Assembly: GCF_003672135.1 (NCBI RefSeq)
Contig: NC_039517.1
Coordinates: 11,494,601 to 11,558,600, forward strand
Source: Ooceraea biroi
Lineage: Eukaryota; Arthropoda; Insecta; Hymenoptera; Formicidae
Length of the DNA stretch: 64,000 bases
Direction of reading: 5' to 3'
In this document: piece after piece, positions 50,965-59,361 of the stretch
Numbering within the stretch: position 1 is the first letter of the stretch
Layout: every line of letters starts with the position of its first letter
Translations under genes and position numbers: made by a program
Notes under the pieces: generated by a model
What the model saw: the letters and a program-made list of their open reading frames with translations, nothing else
Databases searched by the model: none
Told to the model about the DNA's origin: nothing

Positions 50965-51402
50965 GTGATGTGCCGCTTCATAACGCGTAGATTTAGCCTC
51001 TCCCGACCTCCTCCTCCCATACTGGATCATCAATTGCGGACCACCGCCACTTCGTGTATGAAGTATTCGGCCTACTTCCATCCAGAGTCTAGAAACTTGT
51101 TCTGTCGGAACTGCTATACCAACGCCATTTCCACTTCAGAGAAATTGAGTTGTGAGCTAATACAGAAGCACGATTTAGTGGTAGGATTCACACGATACAT
51201 TCCTACGTGCCACGATTGCAGAAGTAACCTTGCGTCTTACTCTCCGGTGCTAAGCTGCGATACCTGTGCGCTCGAATATTCGGCACTGCTCAGTTTGTTA
51301 CAGGCAGCCGGTGAAAGTATTCTTGATTTCCCCGACCCGACCGTGGTGCGGGTACAGGGCGACGAAATAAGCACTCTAGCTCTTGCATCTGGCGATAACT
51401 AG
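50965..51402 (+). CDS. Small seven-cysteine (zinc-ribbon-like) protein of unit E
   Basis: Open for 145 codons. The likelier start is the internal ATG at 51058 (M-K-Y-S-A-Y), because homology to the D protein begins there. The cysteines follow CxxC-x12-C-x18-CxxC-x12-CxxC (L-F-C-R-N-C, then C-H-D-C, then C-D-T-C), exactly the spacing of the protein at 53071-53328 in unit D although most other residues differ. Such spacing suggests metal binding and a real, conserved protein. It lies 180 bp after the first gene of unit E, on the same strand, and just before the 3' hairpin. No known family is recognised. Confidence 0.65.
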   Translation: MMCRFITRRFSLSRPPPPILDHQLRTTATSCMKYSAYFHPESRNLFCRNCYTNAISTSEKLSCELIQKHDLVVGFTRYIPTCHDCRSNLASYSPVLSCDTCALEYSALLSLLQAAGESILDFPDPTVVRVQGDEISTLALASGDN

Positions 51403-51429
51403 ACCCGTTTCCCTCTACGAAATTACTCC

Positions 51430-51486
51430 GATCGCGGTATCCCCGGGAAGAATTCTCGGATTCGTTAATACCCGAAAACAGCGATC
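51430..51486 (+). promoter_or_regulatory. Conserved 3' hairpin, unit E
   Basis: The outer stem is GATCGC (51430-51435) with GCGATC (51481-51486). The inner stem is GAATTC (51450-51455) with GGATTC (51458-51463), plus CGGG/CCCG. It corresponds position by position to the unit D hairpin with paired changes. Confidence 0.7.
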
Positions 51487-52168
51487 CAGCCCCGTGTCAT
51501 TGCCCGAGTTAATCAACAACCGCGGCCGCCCGGGACGTAACAATATTGATCTACTCTGTCACGTCCCGGTAAAAATCGAACTTTCTCTTTTCTGTCAACG
51601 GACCGAACGACGCGCACAAGACGCACCTCGGAACCGCCATTTTGTCTGTACCCCTACTTCCACGAGGGACGTCCCACTCTCCAACCCACTCTCACGAGAG
51701 AGGGGACCCCCACTACCGAACCGCCGCAACACCGAGCCGCCGAAAACAAAGGACCTCATTGCAGGACCGGAAAAGTTCAGTTCGACTCGCGACTCCGAAC
51801 CAAGAGGTTCACTCGCGGGCCACTCAAGGGCCACGGTTAGCCTTTTTCTATTTCAATCTCTAATTCGAACTTAGAACTTTTCCATTCCTTCGTATTTCGA
51901 CTTAGAATATTTTTCAACCTTCGTATCTCGACTTAGAATATTTTTTCAACCTTCGTATCTCGACTTAGAATATTTTTCAATCCTCGTATTTCAGAGTTAC
52001 CTTAGATATAAACGTTAGCATTAATAACCGTAATAGTTAACTTAAATTTTGTAAGAACAATTGTATTTCACCAATTCATTTTATTAGAATATATGTATTT
52101 TGTGTGCTTGAATTTACGATTTATTTTTATTTTTGACCACCAAGCCGATTTGATCATAATTCAGCGAC

Positions 52169-52195
52169 TATAAATTTTACGCAGCTACCTCAGTT
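52169..52195 (+). promoter_or_regulatory. TATA plus arthropod initiator of unit D
   Basis: TATAAA at 52169-52174 and TCAGTT at 52190-52195, about 23 bp from TATA to the presumed +1 A. Conserved in D1 (43919-43945), with flanking sequence nearly unchanged. Confidence 0.65.
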
Positions 52196-52421
52196 TCGGT
52201 CATTGTGTTTGTGTGTGTGTGTGCAACCAATTAACGAGTCTACAGTGCGGACAACGCACGTTGGTCTTCATTCCGCTGAGCTGACAGTCTTACAGTGCGG
52301 ACAACGCACGGGACGGTCACTCGGTAACGAACCCCTTTTCGCACCACTCTCACCACAAGGTACATTCTAACTGAGGCGCGCACGTTTTAACATTAACTTC
52401 TGCATAAATGACGAAGTTCTA

Positions 52422-52861
52422 ATGCCGAAAACGAGACGAGGAGGAAAGAAACACCGTGCAAGACGTTTAGTCGTATATTTTCTAACTTAGAATCAGTGAA
52501 CACCGTCGTCTCGCAGTATTACGGCATCGAGCCTCACTACATTGACCCAGAATACGAGGCACTTTTCCGACCACGCGACCGTGACACTAACAGAAATAAC
52601 AATAATTCGATCACAACGCGACTCACGAAACCGAGAGTGACCAGCAACTCTGTCGTATCACATCGAGTGATTCTAATCACGAACGGAAGCAACGGAGCCA
52701 CGTGGGCAACGAGACTGGTCCCCATTTCATGCAACCTGCGCTACCCTCTGTGCCAAGATATTCCCGAGGGGGACCCTCGCCGAACTCATTACGATAGGCT
52801 GGCACAAGAGATCAAGGTACAGCGCTGGATCGAGAGTAACCAAGAACCCCTGGGTAAGTGA
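52422..52861 (+). pseudogene. P1 small basic protein of unit D (frameshifted)
   Basis: The ATG at 52422 starts M-P-K-T-R-R-G-G-K-K-H-R-A-R, almost the same as the intact relative at 57573. A frameshift around 52460 moves the reading to the frame holding G-I-E-P-H-Y-I-D-P-E-Y-E, L-V-P-I-S, and G-D-P-R-R-T-H-Y, ending N-Q-E-P-L-G-K. The stop overlaps a good donor-like GTAAGT (52854-52859), so splicing toward the next gene is possible. The relative in unit C shares G-I-E, D-P-E-Y-E, L-I-P-I, D-P and N-Q-E-P in the same order. The basic N-terminus suggests nucleic-acid or nuclear binding. Function unknown. Confidence 0.6.
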
Positions 52862-53070
52862 AATTATTATACTATTACCTCTCAACTTACACCGGCCTAA
52901 TGATAAATTAATGAAGTTATTGACTCACTCAAAGTAAAATGCAGAATATTACCACAGCTCTCTAATGATAAGTTAATGAAAGTGATTAACTCATTCAAAG
53001 TAGAGGTCAGAACAGTATTGCAGTCGTCCATTAATGAGCTAATGAGGTTGATTCATTATCATACAACCCG

Positions 53071-53328
53071 ATGGCACTTTGCGTGATCACGCGCGGATAC
53101 AAAGACGTCGAAACACAAGCCGTGTTATGCGAACAATGCAAATCCTCACGAATCGGACCCATCTATCATAACGCCTGCGCGAAAACGGAGACTCATAAAT
53201 TGAACATCGGGCCCCGTGTGATTGATGTAATCTGTATCTATTGTTCCGCATCATTAACGACCTACCGACCGGCCCATAGATGCACGCGTTGTTATAACGA
53301 AATGATCGGTTTAATTAGGGGGAAGTAA
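53071..53328 (+). CDS. Small seven-cysteine (zinc-ribbon-like) protein of unit D
   Basis: 85 codons from ATG (M-A-L-C-V-I-T-R-G) to TAA. The cysteines are V-L-C-E-Q-C, then one Cys after 12 residues, C-I-Y-C after 18, and C-T-R-C after 12, matching the unit E protein exactly in spacing. Both also share a Y-x-P segment between the last two pairs. It lies 210 bp after P1 on the same strand, and AATAAA follows the stop within 10 bp. It may be translated from its own spliced form, given the donor at 52854. I recognise no known family; metal binding is inferred from the cysteines. Confidence 0.7.
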   Translation: MALCVITRGYKDVETQAVLCEQCKSSRIGPIYHNACAKTETHKLNIGPRVIDVICIYCSASLTTYRPAHRCTRCYNEMIGLIRGK

Positions 53329-53334
53329 ATTCAA

Positions 53335-53340
53335 ATAAAT
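53335..53340 (+). terminator. Poly(A) signal of unit D
   Basis: AATAAA in TTCAAATAAATTTG just after the stop codon of the seven-cysteine gene. Confidence 0.5.
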
Positions 53341-53435
53341 TTGCCATCGGCCACCCCTTTATTGAACCGAAATTTTTCACAAAGAGCGACCCTGGCACCC
53401 TTCCGCGGGAACTGCACTCCTGGCGAAATCACTCT

Positions 53436-53490
53436 GATCACGAGTATCCCCGGGTAGAATCCTCGGATTCGGTAACCCGAAACAGTGATC
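53436..53490 (+). promoter_or_regulatory. Conserved 3' hairpin, unit D
   Basis: The outer stem is GATCAC (53436-53441) with GTGATC (53485-53490). The inner stems are CGGGTA (53451-53456) with TAACCCG (53473-53479), and GAATCC (53457-53462) with GGATTC (53465-53470) around a 2-nt loop. In unit E the outer stem is GATCGC/GCGATC, an A-T to G-C compensatory change. Confidence 0.75.
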
Positions 53491-53558
53491 TAGTCCCGTG
53501 CTACACGTCCGAGTCCTGCATTCCAAAATTTGCAGCCGCGATTAGCCGGGACGTAACA

Positions 53559-54319
53559 ACTCACCATCTAACCTAGCCTTTTCGGCGGGATCGCCTTGCA
53601 GTATTGAGATGCAAATGGTTCTTGTCCTTTTTACGTCCCATACTTCTGATCGTATACTATAATACCACTACAAACACTGTTCTTTATATCACTGTAAATA
53701 TAAATGTGTGCGCAACAGATATTCCTCTGTTGTACACGCAATACGTAACACGTGTAACGGTCGAGTTCTCTAGCGCTATTTTGTTTCACGCAGCGCAGCT
53801 CGACGCGCCCGCGTAACTGATATCACCATGTGCGTGTCCGCGTTCACGCGCGTGCAAATCAGTTGACTTCGTAGCATATAGAGGGTCCTGTAAAATGTCC
53901 TTTAAAAATTTGTAATTGCATGAGCTGCTTGTAACAAAGGCAATATAAAAATGTTACATATAAAACATACGTAACATTTAAAATAAAAAGGAAGGAATCA
54001 GTTGACTCGAGAGCATTTTTATTTTAGCTCTTGTTTGTTCATCTCTCTGTAAGTGTTTACTTCAAATAACGATTTTTAGCATTAATAATATAAAAATAAA
54101 GAATTTTAAGATTTATAAAAAATTTATATATTAAACTTGGAAGGTTTAGGTTTAATGGTTTCACTTAAAATCTCGATATGAATTTTATTGCATAATTTTT
54201 TAAATGTGGTTTGTAATATTTAATATTGGATGTGAAATTATTAACTGACATGTGGATTTACAGATAAAGTTAATTAAATAGCAAATTAATTTGTGTTTAG
54301 AAAATTTATTTAAAATCTA
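53559..54319. other. A+T-rich intergenic, no supported gene
   Basis: The first ~300 bp has mixed composition (short frame 53604-53816 without a domain). The rest is A+T-rich with no gene. Confidence 0.5.
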
Positions 54320-54585
54320 CAAGTCAAATGGATAATAGAAAAATAAAAAGAGAAAATAAAGATTTAGGGCTTTAGTATTAAAATAGTTATTTCACTTTAC
54401 TGAAATTAATTGTACGCAGGGTTGTCATAATAGAGAGAATCTGATTAGTATATAATTTATATTATGCACAGAGATCTCGTAATGTTTTTGTATTAATTCA
54501 AGGAAAACTATTTTAATACTAAAGCCCTAAATCTTTATTATCTTCTTTTATTTTTCTATTATTATCCATCCTTTGGACTTTTATA
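54320..54585. repeat. Inverted repeat with ~70-bp arms (MITE-like)
   Basis: AAGATTTAGGGCTTTAGTAT and its flank (54320-54392) recur inverted as ATACTAAAGCCCTAAATCTT and its flank (54508-54585), around a spacer of about 115 bp. No terminal transposon motif is obvious. Confidence 0.75.
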
Positions 54586-54599
54586 TTTTAAACAGGGGG

Positions 54600-55071
54600 G
54601 AATTCACAGCCGGCATTGGTGTACAAAAATTCGGCAGTGGACTAAAATATTGGACGGCATTGTCGTCAGTGGTTGGGCAGTGGTAATAATGACTAGTGGC
54701 AGTGGCAATGTAAGAGGCATTCCATAGCATTGCTAAGGCATTATCAGAATTTTAGCCGGCATTGACTCGGCAATACGGCAGTGGACGTCCCATTACTCGG
54801 AGAGCGGGAGAGCGGGAGAGCGAGAGAGAGAGAGCGGGAGAGCGGGAGAGCGAGAGAGAGGGAGAGCGGGAGAGCGGGAGAGCGGGAGAGAGAGAGAGCG
54901 GGAGAGCGAGAGAGGGGGAGAGCGGGAGAGCGAGAGAGAGAGCAGGAGAGCGGGAGAGAGAGAGAGCGGGAGAGCGGGAGAGGGGGAGGCGGGGGAGCGG
55001 GAGAGAGAGAGAGAGAGAGAGCGGGAGAGTTATAATGTACAATTGCATATAATAATGTACAATTACATGTA
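54600..55071. repeat. GGCATTG/GGCAGTGG-rich stretch, then purine-rich GGGAGAGC tract
   Basis: 54625-54790 has irregular repeats of GGCATTG and GGCAGTGG. 54797-55030 is almost all G/A with regularly placed C (CGGGAGAG and CGAGAGAG units). Long Arg/Glu/Ser-rich frames on both strands here come from the repeat. Confidence 0.85.
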
Positions 55072-56587
55072 CAGGGTGTCCCATAGAAAGTTGCTGAAAC
55101 TAATCAGCTGTCATTTTTAAACGTATGCAGTTATTGAACAAACAAAAATTGCGTTGGAAAGAGGAAAGTCTGCAGTTTTTAATGGGTATAAATAAAATTT
55201 AGCAAAATGTTTGTATATCAGTTTATTTTATTAATGAAAAATATGCTAATAATCAAGTAAGCTAATGATAAATATTTTCAAAGTGTGCACCATCTGAATT
55301 TGTACAAAAATCAATTCTTTTACGAAAACTTGTGAAAACTTTTTCTAACATGTTGTCTTTAATGTTGCTGACGACCTTTTTAATAGTTACTACTAAATCT
55401 GACACTGTTTCTGGATTTCCGGCATAACAATGGTCCTTAATGTATTCCCAAAGAAAGAAGTCACATGGATTTAAATCCGGCGAGTACGGTGGCCATTCTA
55501 GCCCCCCCTGGGCAAATTTGGGGTATCCCAGACCGATGACTCGATTGCCATAAACTTTATGGATTGTTTCGAAGATCTCCTGGGTTCGATGTGGTGTCGC
55601 TCCATCCTGCATGAAATGAAATCCTCTGACCAGGCCTCTTTTTTTTGCATGAGGGAAGAATTGTGTTTCGAGAAGCTGCTTGTAACTTTCACCAGTGACT
55701 GTTGATTCGAAGAATTGCAGATAAATTCCTTTTACCGAGATCGCAGCCCATGCTGTTATTTTTTGTCGATGTAAAGGTTTAGCCAGGGAAACGTTGGGAT
55801 TTTCCGACCCCCAAAATCTATAATTTTGTTTATTAACATAACCATTTAGCCAGAAATGTGCTTCGTCCGTGTAAATTATCAATTTTGCATCAAGTTCTCC
55901 ATCTTCAAACATTCCATTTATCGTCTTGCAGAATTCCACACGTTTCGTCATAGCGCGTTTGGTTAGCAATTGATGCGATGTTATTTTATAGGGACGCATT
56001 TTCAGGAAATGTTTTAAAATCCTGTGTAACGTTGTTTTGGATATTTCGAGAGCTTGGGCAGCTTCCCGAATGGAAGAATTTGGATTCTCTTCAAAATACT
56101 TCTTAATATCTTCAATGTTTTCTTCTGCAGCTACAGACACAGAAGGACCTGGCAGATCATGTCTACGGTCTTGGATAGTTCCATACTGCATAAAATTATC
56201 GATAATTCTGATAAAAATAACACAAAACATTTTAATGCAGATTTATTGCCAAAAAATGGAGTGACGTAACGCATACGTTTAAAGAAATAATAAATTCTAA
56301 GCTTTTTAACGTGTTTTCTCTCTTAACTTTATGTGTTCCGTATTTAGTACGAAACCCCCTGTAAGCATTGCTATAGACTTTTCCTCTAGAAAAGAAGCAC
56401 TCGACAAGATAAATCTTTTTTTCCGTCGTCAGATTACTCATTTTGACGCGCACGGACTTGCATCTACCACAACCAGAATTAAACTGCGGACACTCAGATG
56501 AACGACCGTTAACCGTAAGACCCTTTCTGAAGTCATGGAGGGGAGAACCAATCGTTTACTTTCAGCAACTTCCCATGGGACACCCTG
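55072..56587 (-). mobile_element. Mariner-type element T3 (1,516 bp)
   Basis: Flanked by TA (55070-55071, 56588-56589). Ends are CAGGGTGTCCCATAGAAAGT and inverted CTTCCCATGGGACACCCTG, with GCAACTTTC/GTTGCTGAAA shared just inside. It carries one nearly intact transposase. To its right begins the preserved part of unit C. Confidence 0.88.
55262..56453 (-). CDS. Mariner/IS630-type transposase of T3
   Basis: A 322-codon frame (56230-55262) contains a helix-turn-helix (S-I-R-E-A-A-Q-A-L-E-I-S-K-T-T-L-H) and a DDE core: Y-T-D-E-A-H-F (first Asp), N-K-Q-N-Y-R-F-W, M-Q-D-G-A-T-P-H (second Asp) and Y-S-P-D-L-N-P-C-D-F-F-L-W (third acid). By my count about 47 residues lie between the second and third acids, longer than the mariner 34. 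A further N-terminal segment, M-S-N-L-T-T-E-K-K with F-S-R-G and R-T-K-Y-G, is in another frame (56441 down to about 56345). The joint may be a small intron (acceptor TTTTTATCAG near 56190) or a frameshift. The catalytic core shows no lesion, so this is the most intact transposase in the window. Confidence 0.85.
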
Positions 56588-57572
56588 TACTACTTGGCGT
56601 TTATTCGACTGTGGTACAACTCTTTCAGACTTATACCATTACTGCTAAGCGTTAATCCGCTTGCAGTACGACTCTATAATTCATATTGCTTATCTATTTA
56701 TGCTATTTTATTCTTATACTATTTATATCACTTATAATTATAGCATTAAGAATTTAATCCGCTTACGGTACAACCTTTCATTGACTTATGCTACTTAATT
56801 CATTCTTTTTACTACCTATACCAATTGGCGTTATCCGCCTGTGGTATACTTTGTCATTGACGCATATTATTATTATTTTACTTATAAGTTATTATATCGA
56901 GCGTTTAATTCGCTTGTAGCATGACTTTTTAATTTAATCCATTCTATTTATTTACTTATACTACTTGAAGTTTGTCCACCTACGATACGATTTTATTAAT
57001 TTATACCACTTATTTCACCGTTAATCCAACAATAAAGAATATAAATTCCGAATTTTTAATTTTAAAGTGTGAAATAAATATTTTAGTACGGCTATATACT
57101 TATACTACTTATATTTTATTTTCACCAAGACAATCACAGCAATATCCGCTGTAATCCGTTCCACTAATTCGCTCAGAGCAAGAAATCGCTTTAGGTCCAT
57201 TTTTTAGTACACCATTGAAGAAGATAATATTATTGTATATTTATAATTTAGTCTTGTATTATTTTTTCGTTTTTATTAAAAATTAGAGTAAGAATTTTTT
57301 CCTTTTTAATTACAATATTATCAATTTTGACGGCTACATATATTTTTGGTGTGAGTTATTTAAAGGAAAATTTTTTAATCGGAATTTAAAAATCAGCTTA
57401 ATCATTTCACGCTCTAGCATGAGTACTTGATGCGGTCCTTCGCATCCGCTACAGTGTTGGGGTGCTTACTGGCATGTAGTACTTGATGCGGTCCTGCGCA
57501 TCTGCTATAGTGCTTGTGAAAAATAGAACGTCTGAGCTGAACGTTCAAATATTTTAAATTAATTATTATAAA

Positions 57573-57917
57573 ATGCCAAAATCCAAACGTGGCGGTGTGA
57601 AAAAACGAGCCAGGCAATTACTTCGACAATTTATTATTGAACCGGCAACGTCTTCATGCTTGGGAATAGAATCATATCACGATCCGGAATACGAAGTATA
57701 TTTTCAAAATAATGTGGATCGGAAAACTATAAAGTGGCCATCACAATTAATTCCGATTACAATCGAAAATCCTTGGATACCCCCATATAATATACCTAAG
57801 AGTGATCCACATTGCACTCGATATTTACAAATACGAGCCGAAATTTTACACGTCTACTGGGACGCACCCATACCTGAACATTGGGGAACCAACCAAGAAC
57901 CAATAATAACAGATTGA
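57573..57917 (+). CDS. P1 small basic protein of unit C (intact)
   Basis: 114 codons, ATG in TTATAAAATGCCAAAA, ending TGA at 57915-57917. The N-terminus M-P-K-S-K-R-G-G-V-K-K-R-A-R is strongly basic. Further on are G-I-E-S-Y-H-D-P-E-Y-E, Q-L-I-P-I, I-P-K-S-D-P-H-C-T-R-Y and N-Q-E-P. The same motifs in the same order occur in unit D (52422-52861, frameshifted) and in part in fragment D2. Strong divergence with kept motifs points to a real protein family. No known domain; a DNA/RNA-binding or nuclear role is only suggested by charge. Confidence 0.65.
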   Translation: MPKSKRGGVKKRARQLLRQFIIEPATSSCLGIESYHDPEYEVYFQNNVDRKTIKWPSQLIPITIENPWIPPYNIPKSDPHCTRYLQIRAEILHVYWDAPIPEHWGTNQEPIITD

Positions 57918-58313
57918 TCAAAACTCACAGAAAGAAGAAGAATACTTAGGGGATTATCAAATATTTTTACCTTATCAAGTTATCCGTTTTGAGCATGAAA
58001 TTATTTATAGAAATTTGACTTACGAACCGACTCAGTCGCTCGAAAGCGCTCATACGCTTCAAGCGTGGACCAGAAGAGTGAATATAAGGTTAGTTACTAC
58101 TTGGGTTATACTACTTGATTTATATTACTTAATTATTTGGTTAGTACTTATTACTTTTATTATTGCCCCTTGTCGTTATTAATTAGATTCAATACATAGT
58201 AATAAATAATACCAGCATCATAAAGTCATAGATTTTATTTTATTAATCAACAATTATACATTTATAGTTTTGATTCGGAGATATAACCTTGTCATCATTG
58301 TAAGTTGATCCAA

Positions 58314-58373
58314 GCTCTCTCCATTCCCGGGTAGAGTCGGTGTATGCAGATTAACCCTAAATCAAAAGAGAGC
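58314..58373 (+). promoter_or_regulatory. Conserved 3' hairpin, unit C
   Basis: GCTCTCT (58314-58320) pairs with AGAGAGC (58367-58373), enclosing CCCGGGTAGAGTC and TTAACCC. Same sequence and distance to the end as in A and B. Confidence 0.65.
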
Positions 58374-58450
58374 ATCGGATGTTAAACCACCGAGGGTTAG
58401 GTTAGCACAGAAACCAGGTTAGCAACGTTCTCACTTCCCCGGACGTGACA

Positions 58451-59361
58451 GCTTATTCCAACAGTCTACAATTATTTACAAGACCTTCACGTGAACGATA
58501 ATTTCATAATCAATTAGCTTGATGAAAATGAGAGAAAAAAGATTGGTATCAACTAGTTAGTAGCTAAACACGATTTCTATTCTCACAGCTTGAGAATTTC
58601 CTTTCTTGTAGGAAAATGGATTCAAATAATTTGCAGTGTATAGTTCGCATCCTTTTTCACTTTTTTCATAATTATAATATGTGGAACATACAAAGGAGAA
58701 ATAATTTGACGTATATTACACTAAATAGCTGGGAACAAGATTATCTACAATATTTGTTGTAAATGTTATCGCAAGCTTCAAAAACATACATTTACGTATG
58801 CACACTATAATTATATTTACTATCTCCTGTTATGTAAAAAGATCTTCCTCAAAACGATCTTTGCGTCGTCAAGAGATCATTCTCCGTGCATTTACGGGAG
58901 AAAAGGTTCTGGATAGATAGCGATCACTGCTTTCTTCAACGTGCTTCAACAAAAACCAGAATGGCTCTGCGAAGTTTTATGGGAACGAGTTATTGACAGA
59001 AAAACCGAGGGATCGCATTGCGTGCATCGAGGCAGTGTTACTTTTGAATTACGCTACATTCGAGATAACGAAGGAAGGATGCTCGACGATATTCTCTGAA
59101 AATTGAGTATTAAAGAGTAATAAAAATGCGAATCACCCGTTATATAATGCGATGCGATATCAGGTCCTGATTAGTGTCGCCCTCGCGAAACAATAATAGC
59201 GACATAATCGTGGAATGCGGGGCGAAGCCTTACGTGCGACGATTTCGGAGCGGACCGACACTTTCCGTCGTGACGGAAGCGAGATAAGTAGTATCGAAGC
59301 TTTCGAGAGTCAATCAAGTAAAGTTAGTTAAGAGTTCAAGTTTGTTATAATTCGTCAAATA
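58451..59361. other. Intergenic, no supported gene
   Basis: I see no domain, repeat family or convincing frame between the end of unit C and the next mariner. Confidence 0.5.

Larger units (their letters stand above)
44032..51542 (+). mobile_element. Unit E: protein-coding LTR-like unit, split by unit B
   Basis: Starts TGTCACGTCC exactly where D1 homology ends, and finishes CCGGGACGTAACA at 51542, like unit D. Without unit B and one CTAC copy it would be about 2.5 kb. It contains a TATATA promoter (44408), a two-exon gene (44943-50783), a downstream cysteine-protein gene (50965-51402) and a 3' hairpin (51430-51486). Flanking bases GCTG / ATAT do not match, so the right flank has probably been rearranged. 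I read it as a coding LTR or LTR-like element; no polymerase or integrase is encoded. Confidence 0.7.
51557..53558 (+). mobile_element. Unit D: 2,002-bp protein-coding LTR-like unit with 4-bp target duplication
   Basis: Starts TGTCACGTCCCGG and ends CCGGGACGTAACA (12 of 13 terminal positions inverted-complementary). It is flanked by ACTC on both sides (51553-51556, 53559-53562). In order it holds four ~33-bp subterminal repeats (about 51860-51990), TATAAA and TCAGTT, the P1 gene, the seven-cysteine gene, AATAAA at 53335 and a 3' hairpin. Read as an LTR, U3 would be 51557-52191, R would carry both genes, and U5 would carry the hairpin. No polymerase is encoded, so mobility would need help in trans. 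Confidence 0.85.
56590..58450 (+). mobile_element. Unit C: diverged relative of A/B/D/E, 5' part missing
   Basis: The 3' end TCACTTCCCCGGACGTGACA (58431-58450) and the hairpin before it match units A and B. The 5' end is not found; mariner T3 abuts it. From 56597 to about 57010 there are about six degenerate repeats with GCGTTWATYCGC and GTAYGAC-like motifs, 60-100 bp apart. A P1 gene lies at 57573-57917. Two TACTTGATGCGGTCCT repeats lie at 57422 and 57480. A seven-cysteine gene is not seen after P1. Confidence 0.7.

Noticed and set aside
54752..55084. Arg/Glu/Ser-rich and Leu/Ser/Pro-rich frames of 84-110 codons
   Set aside because: Translations of the purine-rich GGGAGAGC tract in different frames.
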